Of a DNA stretch of 37,414 bases, positions 1-8,494 are shown one piece after another. Both the position numbers and the translations under genes were made by a program. Position 1 is the stretch's first letter, and every line of letters starts with the position of its first letter. A model generated the notes under the pieces. That model ran no database searches and was not told where the DNA came from. It worked only from the letters and a program-made list of their open reading frames with translations. This DNA comes from an uncultured Anaerovibrio sp. (GTDB lineage: Bacteria > Bacillota > Negativicutes > Selenomonadales > Selenomonadaceae), in assembly GCA_934196075.1 (NCBI GenBank), contig CAKPVW010000015.1, positions 1 to 37,414 on the forward strand, written 5' to 3'.

Positions 1-368
1 GTAATAAACTCCCCTGCCTCCTTCATATTGGTTTCCAACAGGGAGGCAACTACGCCTACACCAATCAAGGCTGTATAATTATATACCACCACACCCTCAA
101 TCACAAAGGGTACAAAGAACAACAGCAGTAGAATATTTTTAAGCCATCTCTGAGGTCTGGCTGGAATTTTGTCCACCAGAAAAACCAACAGCAGATTAAC
201 CAGCAGCATAAAGCCAGCAAAGCTGCACATAGCTTCACCATTCTTCTTCATTACCATATAGCAGCACATAGGCAGACAGTTAAACAGGAAGAAGGCCAGA
301 TAAAAGCCCCCCTGCCGCTGCAGCAGATTGCCTACGCCCACCACAAATCTATCCAGAATGTTTTTCAT
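1..368 (-). CDS. Phosphoethanolamine transferase-like protein, N-terminal part (cut by window edge)
   Basis: Only the first 122 codons lie in the window; the 3' part is off the left edge. The ATG (complement of 366-368) is preceded by an AAGGAG ribosome site. The reading shows several hydrophobic membrane segments, then the stretch SLLETNMKEAGEFI. This resembles the conserved start of the periplasmic part of EptA/CptA-type phosphoethanolamine transferases (usually 'TNxxEAxEF'), enzymes that move phosphoethanolamine from phosphatidylethanolamine to lipid A or core sugars. The catalytic sulfatase-like domain is not visible, so the substrate is unknown. The gene follows queE by 21 nt. The nearby pssA and psd genes make phosphatidylethanolamine, which would be the donor. 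Other sulfatase-fold membrane proteins are possible. Confidence 0.6.
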   Translation of the reverse strand, partial: MKNILDRFVVGVGNLLQRQGGFYLAFFLFNCLPMCCYMVMKKNGEAMCSFAGFMLLVNLLLVFLVDKIPARPQRWLKNILLLLFFVPFVIEGVVVYNYTALIGVGVVASLLETNMKEAGEFI

Positions 369-389
369 TCAACCAATCTCCTTACCATG

Positions 390-1127
390 TCATAGCTGAT
401 CCATCATGCGATGAGTCTGAGGAATAACCCGCACATCCGTCAACTGTTCCAAAGCCATTTGCTGCAGCTCAAGAACCCTGCCCGGCTCAATGGGAGGTAC
501 TCCATTCATAGGAGTTACTGGCTGAAGTATCAACAGGGTATTGGCATCTACGGCAGCGATTACCTCAACAGCCCGTAAAAAATCTTCCTCTACCAAATCA
601 CCTGGCAAAACCAACTTGGCATAAACGTCCTTTTGATGGTTCACAGCCAGCTGCAAAAATTCCTGATGTTTTGCCCACAAATCTACACCAGTATTCTGAG
701 GCAGCTTGATATCCATGCTGATAATATCAATCATCGGCAGAATTTCTGCCAATCTTTCCGGCAGAGTACCATTGGTTTCCAGCATTACCTTGCCATTTAC
801 CATAGGCAATAGCTCTTGCAAAAATTTGATATGGAGCAGTGGCTCTCCCCCAGTCAGACTAATAGCCTGATGAGGCAGCTCTAGAAGAAATTGATTTATA
901 TAGGCAGCCGCTTCATGGGCATCCAAAGGATTGATAATCTCCCGAAAACGTCTAGCTCCAGGAGCAATCTCCACATTGCACATAAGATGCGCCCCAGGTT
1001 CATTTTCCGTATCACAATAACCGCATTTCAGATTGCAGCCCTCAAAACGTACAAAAAGCTGACGACAGCCTACATAGCGGCCCTCCCCCTGTACAGAGGA
1101 GAATATTTCAATAATATTAGTCTGCAT
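390..1127 (-). CDS. queE: 7-carboxy-7-deazaguanine synthase QueE
   Basis: A radical SAM enzyme that converts 6-carboxy-tetrahydropterin to 7-carboxy-7-deazaguanine, the third step of queuosine (preQ0) synthesis. The N-terminus has IIEIFSSVQGEG, the usual QueE opening, and a CX3CX2C cluster motif (C31, C35, C38 in CNLKCGYCDT) for the 4Fe-4S centre. SLTGGEPLL near residue 92 is the GGEP SAM-binding motif, and LETNGT follows. The 245-residue length fits the longer QueE forms. It lies 8 nt downstream of queD, so the two are co-transcribed. queC and queF are not in this window. Confidence 0.95.
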   Translation of the reverse strand: MQTNIIEIFSSVQGEGRYVGCRQLFVRFEGCNLKCGYCDTENEPGAHLMCNVEIAPGARRFREIINPLDAHEAAAYINQFLLELPHQAISLTGGEPLLHIKFLQELLPMVNGKVMLETNGTLPERLAEILPMIDIISMDIKLPQNTGVDLWAKHQEFLQLAVNHQKDVYAKLVLPGDLVEEDFLRAVEVIAAVDANTLLILQPVTPMNGVPPIEPGRVLELQQMALEQLTDVRVIPQTHRMMDQL

Positions 1128-1135
1128 AATCTACC

Positions 1136-1516
1136 TCACTCAGAATAAATTACAGAGGATTTTGGGGATTCCCAAACCTGAATCTGCCACAGGGAAATAT
1201 GAGGCATGGTCTGGAAAAACTCCGCCTTGGCCATTTCCTGATAAACATATTGAGCAATATTCTCTGCCGTAGGATTTTTGCCATCAGCAAAAGCAGGCAG
1301 CTCATTCAGCATACGATGATCCAAAGTCTCCAAAAGCTCTCTCAACTTGCCTTTTATCAGCTTGAAATCCACCAGCATGCCCAGCTTGTCCAGCTTTTCT
1401 CCTCTCACTACAGCTTCCACAGTCCAGCTATGACCATGAATTCTATCACATTTACCCGGGTAACCTGCTACCCGATGAGCCGCTTCAAATTCTGCACTTA
1501 CATGTATTTCAAACAT
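1136..1516 (-). CDS. queD: 6-carboxy-5,6,7,8-tetrahydropterin synthase QueD
   Basis: Makes 6-carboxytetrahydropterin from dihydroneopterin triphosphate in the queuosine pathway. Family signatures are EFEAAHR near the start (zinc His14), catalytic Cys23, and IHGHS with zinc ligands His27 and His29. The longest open frame begins at 1621. The start chosen is the internal ATG at 1516, because it gives the normal 126-residue length, begins with the usual MFEIHVSAEF-type opening and has AAAGGATG just upstream. The extra 35 codons would translate across a hairpin terminator. queE follows after 8 nt. Confidence 0.93.
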   Translation of the reverse strand: MFEIHVSAEFEAAHRVAGYPGKCDRIHGHSWTVEAVVRGEKLDKLGMLVDFKLIKGKLRELLETLDHRMLNELPAFADGKNPTAENIAQYVYQEMAKAEFFQTMPHISLWQIQVWESPKSSVIYSE

Positions 1517-1536
1517 TTTCTTACATCCTTTCAGAC

Positions 1537-1561
1537 AAAAAGAGACCTCCTGAGAGGCCTC
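1537..1561 (-). terminator. Intrinsic terminator/attenuator in front of queD
   Basis: On the minus strand GAGGCCT and AGGTCTC form a 7-8 bp stem (one G-U pair) around a short loop, followed by TTTTT. It ends about 20 nt before the queD start codon, too close for a promoter in between. It either ends the upstream glycosyltransferase transcript with partial read-through or serves as the off switch of a queDE leader. A second hairpin lies just upstream at 1576-1615 (TTTGTA pairing with TACAAA). Confidence 0.65.
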
Positions 1562-1629
1562 CGAAAAACATATCCTTTGTATAACTCCCGATGCCCTGCC
1601 TATAAAGGTTACAAACATCAAGTATCTTG

Positions 1630-2871
1630 TTATTTCTTCTTGTTCTTCATCAGCTGATCATAACTAATGGCTCTGGTATGCTTGGTATGACTCCACTCAT
1701 GGTCATTGCGCTTGAAAAAACCTATGAACACAATGGGAATCCAGGAATAAATAAAGACTGGATACAACAGCAGATAGAACCAGGCCTTGAGCTTCGCACG
1801 AATTTTCAGCAGAATTATCATAGGCAGAATATACTGTCCCATCATAATGGCTGTCATAAGCTCCGAAGGCATAAAGGTATAAATACTGGTATAGAACTGA
1901 CCAAACCACAGCTGACAATAGCTGGCAATAATAAAGAAGGTGGAAATCATCAGGAAATGTGGCTGCAGCAAATAAATACAACCATCCAAAATGCGGATAT
2001 CCCGACGCTTGATACCCTCTCTAAACATCACAGGAATAAAGCGATGAGCCACATCAAACTGTCCCTGAGCCCAGCGCTTGCGCTGATTCCAGGACTGCAT
2101 AAAGGTCAAAGGTTTTTCATCATAAACGATAGCATCATGTGCCCAGGTGGTCTTAATACCATGGGCCAAAGACTTCATGGTAAATTCCATATCCTCAACC
2201 AGACAGGTAGCCCGCCAGCCGTATTGCTTCAGTACATCAGTGGTAATACACATACCAGTACCACCCAGTACAGCAGACAAACCCAAATTGGTTTTAGCCA
2301 AATGGGAAATATGGTCAATTACCCAGAAAGCAATGGCAAAAGTACCTGCTACCCATGTATCATAAGGGTTCTTGGCATCCAAATAGCCCTGAATAATCTT
2401 GGCACCCTTGCACAAATGATGATTCATCTCCATCAAGAAACGAGGATGAACTAGATTATCTGCATCAAAAATACACACAGCATCATATTTCTTGTCCATG
2501 GCAAAGAGCTTTTCAAACATCCACTCCAGGGCATAACCTTTGCTTTTCTTGGTAGGATGGGTACGCTCACAAACAATAGCTCCAGCCTCTCCAGCTACCT
2601 GAGCAGTATTATCAGAGCAGTTATCCGCAATAACATAAATATCATAAAGCTCTTTGGGGTATTCCAGCTGCTGAAGATTCTCTACCAGCTGGCCAATTAC
2701 AGCCTGCTCGTTGTGGGCTGCCACAATAACCGCCATGGTCTTCTCAGGAGTGGTTATTTTCTTTTCCTTGAAACGCCACAGGCCGAAAAAGCCAATAAAG
2801 AAAAAATATACTGTAAACAGAAAAATTATTATCTGCAGTGGCACCATTACTATATCAAATGGAAAATTCAT
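1630..2871 (-). CDS. Membrane glycosyltransferase, family 2 (processive type)
   Basis: A 413-residue GT2 protein. Hydrophobic N-terminal segments (about residues 8-32) lead into the GT-A fold: VAAHNE near 50, DADN at 136-139 (metal/UDP-sugar binding), VEDMEF near 225 and QRKRW at 263-267. The last two match the ED and QxxRW motifs of cellulose-synthase/NodC-like processive enzymes. Three or so further membrane segments follow (residues ~300-390), ending in a lysine tail. It probably adds hexosamine or glucose units to a membrane glycan or lipid; the product cannot be told from sequence. It lies 44 nt downstream of pssA in an envelope-gene run. A terminator separates it from queD. Confidence 0.8.
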   Translation of the reverse strand: MNFPFDIVMVPLQIIIFLFTVYFFFIGFFGLWRFKEKKITTPEKTMAVIVAAHNEQAVIGQLVENLQQLEYPKELYDIYVIADNCSDNTAQVAGEAGAIVCERTHPTKKSKGYALEWMFEKLFAMDKKYDAVCIFDADNLVHPRFLMEMNHHLCKGAKIIQGYLDAKNPYDTWVAGTFAIAFWVIDHISHLAKTNLGLSAVLGGTGMCITTDVLKQYGWRATCLVEDMEFTMKSLAHGIKTTWAHDAIVYDEKPLTFMQSWNQRKRWAQGQFDVAHRFIPVMFREGIKRRDIRILDGCIYLLQPHFLMISTFFIIASYCQLWFGQFYTSIYTFMPSELMTAIMMGQYILPMIILLKIRAKLKAWFYLLLYPVFIYSWIPIVFIGFFKRNDHEWSHTKHTRAISYDQLMKNKKK

Positions 2872-2915
2872 GAACTAGTTTTCTCCTTTGGTTTGTAAAA
2901 TTTTCCCGACTAGGG

Positions 2916-3620
2916 TTATTTGCCTGCCAGATTAATAGCATGATTGATAATGCCAAAAATAGCATAGGAAGCAAATACTGCAAACAGCAGAGCCGATACA
3001 ATAGCATCCATACCCAGATACAATATGCCCAAAAATACCACTGCAGCCACAGCCTTGGCTGCCAGATTCATTTTTTCGGCTCCATCTCCTTTGAAATTTG
3101 GATAATGAACAGTGCTAACCATCAGATAGCCTACTACCATAACAAGCACAGGATAAGCATAAGACAGCTGATTCAAATCAAAGCCAATCCCCTTGAACAG
3201 CAAGGTAGAAGTGGCAATCAGACAACCGCCTGCCGGAATAGCCAACCCCATGAAATAGCCATGTACCACATCAGTGCTAACATTGAAGCGAGCAAGACGT
3301 CCCATACCGCAGACAGCAAAGAAAATTGCTGCCACCCAACCAAAAATCCCGAAACTTTCCAGCTGCAGGCTATAGGCCAAAAAGGCAGGTGCCGCACCAA
3401 AGGAAACCAAATCGCACAGAGAATCCATTTCCTTGCCAATCTCACTGCTTACATGCAAGGCTCTTGCAGAACGGCCATCTAAACCATCTGCCACCAACGC
3501 CAGCAAAATGCAGACAGCAGCATTTTCCAACTGACCATGAAAGGTAAAGAGAATAGAACACATACCAAAAACCAGATTCAATGAGGTTAGACCATTTGGT
3601 ACCCATGATTTACTAAACAT
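2916..3620 (-). CDS. pssA: CDP-diacylglycerol--serine O-phosphatidyltransferase PssA
   Basis: An integral membrane enzyme that joins serine to CDP-diacylglycerol to give phosphatidylserine. The CDP-alcohol phosphotransferase motif DG-x2-AR-x8-G-x3-D-x3-D is seen as DGRSAR...GKEMDSLCD after the first two membrane segments. Length (234) and about seven hydrophobic segments fit the Bacillus-type (type II) enzyme. Its ATG shares one base with the psd stop codon (TAATG), which implies translational coupling. Together psd and pssA supply phosphatidylethanolamine. Confidence 0.95.
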   Translation of the reverse strand: MFSKSWVPNGLTSLNLVFGMCSILFTFHGQLENAAVCILLALVADGLDGRSARALHVSSEIGKEMDSLCDLVSFGAAPAFLAYSLQLESFGIFGWVAAIFFAVCGMGRLARFNVSTDVVHGYFMGLAIPAGGCLIATSTLLFKGIGFDLNQLSYAYPVLVMVVGYLMVSTVHYPNFKGDGAEKMNLAAKAVAAVVFLGILYLGMDAIVSALLFAVFASYAIFGIINHAINLAGK

Positions 3621-4258
3621 TATTTAATCCTCCCAAGAACGCTCTCGCCGCCACGAACCTTATCTCCCTTTTTCACCAGTACCTCTACATTCCGTGGTAC
3701 CACCAACTCTGTACAGGAGCCAAATTTTATCAGTCCATAAACCTGACCTTTATCCATATTATCATCCAAAGTAACCCAGGACACAATACGGCGGGCCAGA
3801 ATGCCGGCAATCTGGGTAACAGTCACCCGAAAGCCTTTTTCGTTTTCAATCCCCAGCATATGACGCTCATTTTCAAAACCTACCTCATCCTTATAAGCAG
3901 GACGGAAACGGCCACATACGTATTTCTGGCATTTGATCTCGCCAGCAATAGGACTGCGGTTGACATGAACATTGAAAACGGACAGGAAAATAATAATCCT
4001 GGTGCATGGACCCTTGATAAAATCATCATCCTCCAGCTCCACCACATCCTGTACCGTACCATCTGCCGGCGAAACCACCAGATGTTCATCAGCAGGAATA
4101 CTACGCTGAGGATTTCTAAAGAAATACGTAAAATAACCGGCCAGTACCACAAAAGGAACTGCCCAAATTGCACCAAATCCAAAATACATTACCACTGCCA
4201 GAAACAGGGCAGCTGCAATATAAATATAACCTTCCCTGACTACAGGGCCACGATTCAT
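3620..4258 (-). CDS. psd: Phosphatidylserine decarboxylase (short pyruvoyl type)
   Basis: Converts phosphatidylserine to phosphatidylethanolamine. The start is placed at the ATG at 4258, because GGAGGTG sits just before it; an in-frame ATG at 4297 would add 13 residues with no good ribosome site. The protein is then 212 residues, the usual size of the short, archaeal-like class. A hydrophobic pair of segments near the N-terminus is followed by SPADGTV, NVHVNRSP and IKFGSCTEL. The Gly-Ser in FGSC is the expected self-cleavage site that makes the pyruvoyl group (long-form enzymes have LGST). Its stop overlaps the pssA start by one base. Confidence 0.93.
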   Translation of the reverse strand: MNRGPVVREGYIYIAAALFLAVVMYFGFGAIWAVPFVVLAGYFTYFFRNPQRSIPADEHLVVSPADGTVQDVVELEDDDFIKGPCTRIIIFLSVFNVHVNRSPIAGEIKCQKYVCGRFRPAYKDEVGFENERHMLGIENEKGFRVTVTQIAGILARRIVSWVTLDDNMDKGQVYGLIKFGSCTELVVPRNVEVLVKKGDKVRGGESVLGRIK

Positions 4259-4306
4259 TATCCTACACCTCCGCAGATAAAATATATCTGAAGTCACACA
4301 CTACAT

Positions 4307-5035
4307 TTACTTTTTGCTGGCCATAACCCTAAATACAAATTTAGGCAGAGCCAAGAGTCTGCCAGCACGGCTAGGCTGCTTGAGACCACGGAAAAGCCAT
4401 TCCAGCTTGGCCTTCTGCATCCAGAGCGGCGCTCTCTGCATCACTCCTGCCATAACGTCCAGAGTACCACCCACACCTATAGCCACGGGAACCTGCAATT
4501 CCTGTCTATGCTTGTACAGCCATTTCTCCTGCTTGGGCACCCCTAAAGCCGCAAAAAGGATATCCGGCCTAGCCGCCTTGATTTCCTCAATGATTTCAGC
4601 CTCATCAGCCTCTGTAAAGAAGCCATTGCGAGTACCTACAATTTTAATACCAGGATATAGATCCATAGCCTTTTCACGAGCCTTTTCTGCTACCCCTGGG
4701 GCAGAGCCAAAGAAATAAACTCTATCCCCCCTGGCTGGTGCTTCCCGCATCAGCTCCTGAGCCAGATCATAGCCAGCTACCCTTTCCGGCATTTCTACCC
4801 CCAGATAATTGGCTGCCCACACTGTACCGGCTCCATCTGGAACCACCAAATCAGCTTCATTCAGTATTTGCTTCAATTCCCTATCCTGAGTAGCCCGCAT
4901 CAGCATTTCTGCATTGGCGGTAGCCACCAGGGCATTTTTCTTTCCATCTATAAACTGCTGAACCGTTTCAACAGCCTGAACCATAGTCAATGAATTTACA
5001 TTAACGCCAAGAATCTCAGCTTGCTTTAATGACAT
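4307..5035 (-). CDS. tagA: WecG/TagA/CpsF glycosyltransferase (GT26)
   Basis: A 242-residue GT26 protein. This family transfers N-acetylmannosamine (or a related sugar) from UDP to undecaprenyl-diphosphate-linked GlcNAc, as in teichoic acid or enterobacterial common antigen linkage. Visible family blocks are TANAEMLM, VVPDGAGTVWAA with the catalytic Asp, YFFGSAPGVAEKA, AALGVPKQEKW and VAIGVGGTLDVMAG, with a basic aromatic C-terminus (LEWLFRGLKQPSR) that targets the membrane. First gene of the leftward operon tagA-psd-pssA, with AGGAGGTAGATGA before the ATG. In a diderm the acceptor may be a surface polysaccharide rather than teichoic acid. Confidence 0.88.
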   Translation of the reverse strand: MSLKQAEILGVNVNSLTMVQAVETVQQFIDGKKNALVATANAEMLMRATQDRELKQILNEADLVVPDGAGTVWAANYLGVEMPERVAGYDLAQELMREAPARGDRVYFFGSAPGVAEKAREKAMDLYPGIKIVGTRNGFFTEADEAEIIEEIKAARPDILFAALGVPKQEKWLYKHRQELQVPVAIGVGGTLDVMAGVMQRAPLWMQKAKLEWLFRGLKQPSRAGRLLALPKFVFRVMASKK

Positions 5036-5077
5036 TCATCTACCTCCTATACCTATTGCTAAAAAATCCTAACCTAT

Positions 5078-5107
5078 ATATTACCACAATTGAAAAGGAA
5101 TGTACAA
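5078..5107 (-). promoter_or_regulatory. Putative promoter of the tagA-psd-pssA operon
   Basis: Read on the minus strand: TTGTAC (5102-5107), an 18-bp spacer, then TAATAT (5078-5083). It lies about 45 nt upstream of the tagA start in the divergent gap shared with the NFACT gene. Confidence 0.5.
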
Positions 5108-5158
5108 GTCTTTAGCAATATAATATCTTGCAGATCAAATTTCATTTATGACTGTGCA

Positions 5159-5187
5159 TTGACCATTGCCAAGGCAAATGTTATTCT
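5159..5187 (+). promoter_or_regulatory. Putative sigma-70 promoter of the NFACT gene
   Basis: TTGACC at 5159-5164, a 17-bp spacer and TATTCT at 5182-5187. The start codon lies about 42 nt downstream. It points away from tagA. Confidence 0.6.
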
Positions 5188-5228
5188 ATTGTATTGTAAG
5201 AAATAACTAATACACAGGAGGAATTACC

Positions 5229-6983
5229 ATGAGTTTAGACGGTATTTCCATGCATCCTCTGTCCATAGAGCTGAATAGAACTATTGCCGGAGGACGCATT
5301 GACAAAATAAATCAGCCCAACAAGCAGTCCATCATTATGGCTCTGCGCCTGCCGGGCAAAAACATTCTGCTGCATATCAGCATCAATCCTCAAAATCCTG
5401 CCATGCATATTGTGGATAAGGCACCGGAAAATCCACCTGAACCGCCTATGTTCTGCATGGTTCTGAGAAAGCATCTGGAAACTGGCCGTATTGCCAGTGT
5501 ACGCCAATATGGCTTGGACAGACTTCTAATCATGGATATTGATTTTTTGGCTGCCGGAGGACAGATTATTACCAAATCCCTTGTGGTGGAACTAATGGGT
5601 AAATACAGCAATATTATTCTGCTACAGGATGGCATGATTATTGATTCTCTCCGCAAGGTAGGAGCCAATTCCAGCCGTATTCGCACCATATTGCCAGGAG
5701 ACAAATACATTCTGCCTCCTCAGCAGGACAAGCTGAATCTTCTAGAGATACCTATCCCAAAGATTATCTCTGCCCTAAAAGCCAAAACAGAACTAAAGCT
5801 TAGCAAGGCTCTGTTGGACACCTGTCTTGGCTTTGGGCCTGTAACAGCCAAAGAAACAGCCTATGGGGCAGGTCTTCCCCACAATCTTCCTGTGTCTGAG
5901 CTAAATGATGGGGATTGGCAATCTCTAGCTGATTCTCTCAGCGAAATTAGAAATAGCTTTCAGGAGCCTTGCGGACAGGCCTCTATTGTGGTGGACAAAA
6001 ATAACAAGCTGCTGGCCTCAGCCGCCTTCCCCCTTCATTATTTTACTGGGGAAACCACTCTCTCCTTTGCTGCCATCAGCGATATGCTTAGCAAGGCAGC
6101 TGATCTGGTAGGCAGCTATCAGGTGCCAGATAAGGACAGATTCCAAAAGCTGGTAAAAAATGAACTGCATCGTGCTCAAAACAAGGTACAAAAGCTAAAG
6201 GATGATATTGCTGCTGCGGACAATGCAGAGGAATACCGGCTCAAGGCTGACAATCTTATGACCTATCAATACCAGTTCAAGGATCGGCAGGATGCTGAAA
6301 TCAAGGTGCCTGATATTTATGATGAAGCTGGCAGGGAAATTTGTATTGCCATGGATCAGCGTCTATCTATTGTAGAAAATATCCAAGCCTATTACAAGAA
6401 ATATGATAAGCTGAAGCGAGGCAAAGCCCTATTAGAGCAGCAGCTGCAACACTGCTTGGAGGATATTCACTATCTAGCCTCCATTGAAGCCTCTCTGGAA
6501 TCCTCCACCAAGCTGGCGGAAATCAACGAAATAAAGGCTGAGCTGATTGCCAGCGGCATCCTCCGGGAAAAACCCAAAAAGCATGCTGCTGAAAAGCAGT
6601 CTCAACCTTTCAAATTCACTACTCAGGATGGCTTTACCATTCTGGTAGGCAAAAACAATTATCAAAATGACAGGCTGACCTTCAAAATCGCCAACCCAGA
6701 CGATATCTGGCTTCACACTCAAAATATCCCTGGCTCCCATGTTATTCTGCGCTGTCACGGACAGGAGCCTGATGAAGATACCATCCTGCTAGCCACCTAT
6801 CTAGCCGTTCATTTCTCTCAGGCCAAAGGCTCCTCCAAGGTACCAGTGGACTACACCAAGGTCAAATTTGTCAAAAAACCTTCTGGTGCCAAGCCTGGTT
6901 TTGTTATCTTTACCAATCAAACCACCCTCTACGTAACACCAGAGCAGGAGGTACTGCAGCCTATCCTGCTTCAGCAAATCTAA
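5229..6983 (+). CDS. rqcH: RqcH/NFACT ribosome quality-control protein (Rqc2 homologue)
   Basis: A 584-residue NFACT-family protein, often annotated as 'fibronectin-binding protein'. The N-terminal NFACT-N domain starts with MSLDGISMHPLSIELN and contains RIDKINQPNKQSI; helix-hairpin and coiled-coil segments span about 290-450. The C-terminal NFACT-R domain is seen as FTTQDGFTILVGKNNYQND...DIWLHTQNIPGSHV...VPVDYTKVKFVKKPSGAKPGFV. In Bacillus this protein binds stalled 50S subunits carrying peptidyl-tRNA and adds C-terminal alanine tails. A CAGGAGGAA ribosome site precedes the ATG. It is a single-gene unit with its own promoter and terminator. Confidence 0.9.
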   Translation: MSLDGISMHPLSIELNRTIAGGRIDKINQPNKQSIIMALRLPGKNILLHISINPQNPAMHIVDKAPENPPEPPMFCMVLRKHLETGRIASVRQYGLDRLLIMDIDFLAAGGQIITKSLVVELMGKYSNIILLQDGMIIDSLRKVGANSSRIRTILPGDKYILPPQQDKLNLLEIPIPKIISALKAKTELKLSKALLDTCLGFGPVTAKETAYGAGLPHNLPVSELNDGDWQSLADSLSEIRNSFQEPCGQASIVVDKNNKLLASAAFPLHYFTGETTLSFAAISDMLSKAADLVGSYQVPDKDRFQKLVKNELHRAQNKVQKLKDDIAAADNAEEYRLKADNLMTYQYQFKDRQDAEIKVPDIYDEAGREICIAMDQRLSIVENIQAYYKKYDKLKRGKALLEQQLQHCLEDIHYLASIEASLESSTKLAEINEIKAELIASGILREKPKKHAAEKQSQPFKFTTQDGFTILVGKNNYQNDRLTFKIANPDDIWLHTQNIPGSHVILRCHGQEPDEDTILLATYLAVHFSQAKGSSKVPVDYTKVKFVKKPSGAKPGFVIFTNQTTLYVTPEQEVLQPILLQQI

Positions 6984-7004
6984 ATATCTATTGCGGAATG
7001 ACTG

Positions 7005-7044
7005 CTGCTGGTTTTAGCCATCATAAAACCGGTAGCAGTTTTTT
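7005..7044 (+). terminator. Terminator of the NFACT gene, overlapping the end of the GGDEF gene
   Basis: CTGCT...GGTTTTA pairs with TAAAACC...AGCAG (a 3-nt bulge on one side), followed by TTTTTT at 7039-7044. The hairpin lies inside the last codons of the convergent GGDEF gene, so one stretch serves as terminator on one strand and C-terminal coding sequence on the other. Confidence 0.65.
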
Positions 7045-8249
7045 CCGCTCTTTTTGGCCTTATACATAGCCTCATCACTTTTGTGCAGCATAACATCAAC
7101 CTGTTCTGTGTTATTTGTCTCAATCAATACACCTATGCTGACAGATAGATTTTTGAATTCATAATTCAAATCAAAGAAGGAACGCATCTTTTCCATAAAG
7201 GAATCCAGACGCTTGCTGATTTCCTCCTTGGTATGATCTCCCTGCATGGCTACTACAAACTCGTCGCCACCCATGCGGGCAATAATGCCATCCGCAAAAT
7301 CATCCTGCAGCAGAGTTGCAAATCCAGCCAAGGCGGCATCTCCTGCCTGATGGCCAAATTCATCATTCAATTCCTTGAAAGAATCCAAATCCAGATAAAT
7401 AATCACTATATTGCCGACACTCATTTTCTGCATAGAATAATAAAAATACCGGCGGTTGGCCAAGCCTGTCAGTTCATCGGTCTGAGCCTGACGCAGCAGC
7501 TTTTTCCGATAAGCTTCCTCCTGAGTAATATCCTTGGCCACTCCCACTGTACCAATAAACTGACCATTGTCATAAAGAGGAGTTTTGTGGGTGAGCAGCT
7601 CCAGCATACCATTGCCGCCCTTCACCTGCTCCCGATAACGACAGGTACAGCCAGCTTCCTTTACATCCTGTTCTGTTTCTATGCAGACATACTGACCATC
7701 CTGATATTCCTCTGGCGTCAAATCCCAAATATAATAATGTTGCTTGCCTCGAATATCCTCCTTGGTTTTTTTGACTGTATCACAGAAAACATTATTTACC
7801 CGCCAATGCTCACCATAACGACCCTTAAACCAAACCAAATCAAGGCTGGTATCTATAACAGCCTCCAGCTCCATATTCCAAAGCCAGGCATCCTTCTTCA
7901 GCTTTTCAGCTTTCATCAAACGGGAAAAAAGCAATCTGGCCGTATCTGGTGTCAGATTTTCTGGCCATATATCATGGAGAAGCTCCAGTTCCTGACAGGA
8001 TAGTTCTGAAGCCCTATCTGTGCAATAAATGCACAGAGCAGGTGCCAAAACCTTGTGTACTCTTGCAACACAATCAGGGCCAACATCCCGGAAAATAACA
8101 ATATCTATTTTTTCATCATATTTTTCTCGCAAACTATTATCACAGATAAAGCTATGGCTGAACCATTCCTGAGCCTTCACCTCAGTGATGGCTGCTGTTG
8201 CCGCCTCATCTATATTGAGCAATAGAATATTCACATCGCATCTATACAA
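7014..8249 (-). CDS. PAS-GGDEF diguanylate cyclase
   Basis: A 411-residue soluble protein. The N-terminal 110 residues are alpha/beta and receiver-like, but without clear phospho-acceptor motifs. A PAS domain follows (about 125-245, ending in GVAKDIT), then a GGDEF domain (about 255-410) with DELTGLANRRYF, YLDLDSFKELND and intact GGDEF at 327-331. The active site is complete, so it should make cyclic di-GMP. The inhibitory RxxD site usually five residues upstream reads DFAD, so product inhibition is probably lost. The start is TTG at 8249, chosen because GGGGGAG lies 6 nt upstream; a GTG at codon 6 is the alternative. Transcribed alone, convergent with the NFACT gene. Confidence 0.88.
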   Translation of the reverse strand: MYRCDVNILLLNIDEAATAAITEVKAQEWFSHSFICDNSLREKYDEKIDIVIFRDVGPDCVARVHKVLAPALCIYCTDRASELSCQELELLHDIWPENLTPDTARLLFSRLMKAEKLKKDAWLWNMELEAVIDTSLDLVWFKGRYGEHWRVNNVFCDTVKKTKEDIRGKQHYYIWDLTPEEYQDGQYVCIETEQDVKEAGCTCRYREQVKGGNGMLELLTHKTPLYDNGQFIGTVGVAKDITQEEAYRKKLLRQAQTDELTGLANRRYFYYSMQKMSVGNIVIIYLDLDSFKELNDEFGHQAGDAALAGFATLLQDDFADGIIARMGGDEFVVAMQGDHTKEEISKRLDSFMEKMRSFFDLNYEFKNLSVSIGVLIETNNTEQVDVMLHKSDEAMYKAKKSGKNCYRFYDG

Positions 8250-8494
8250 ATTGCTCTCCCCCTGCTAGTGTATAACGTATTTTTCCTGGATTACGAATTG
8301 TTTCTTTTGTTTTAGGAAGTCAAAACCCCATTTTTGACCACTTTCAGAAGCCATTCGTTTTGAATACATTTTAACACAAGCCAAAAGAATTCTCAATATC
8401 TATTGAGCTGCGCTTGCACTACTCAAAAAATTATCTGAACATTAGTCTGTCATTGCCCCTTCACCTATAAATATTATAACCCCTAACACCTAAT
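8250..8494. other. Long AT-rich gap: 5' leader of the GGDEF gene, no ORF seen
   Basis: No convincing coding frame was seen. It contains the GGDEF promoter (8368-8396) and an untranslated leader of about 110 nt. The leader has a 7-bp hairpin, GTCAAAA/TTTTGAC (8319-8338), nested inside a second complementary pair, ACGAAT/ATTCGT. No known cyclic di-GMP riboswitch pattern was recognised. Confidence 0.5.
8368..8396 (-). promoter_or_regulatory. Putative promoter of the GGDEF gene
   Basis: Minus-strand TTGAGA (8391-8396), 17-bp spacer, TAAAAT (8368-8373); five of six bases match consensus in each box. The start codon lies about 120 nt further on, leaving a structured leader. Confidence 0.5.

Noticed and set aside
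1517..1621. Longer QueD starting at 1621
   Set aside because: The extra 35 codons have no family similarity and run through a terminator hairpin; the ATG at 1516 has a good ribosome site and normal length.
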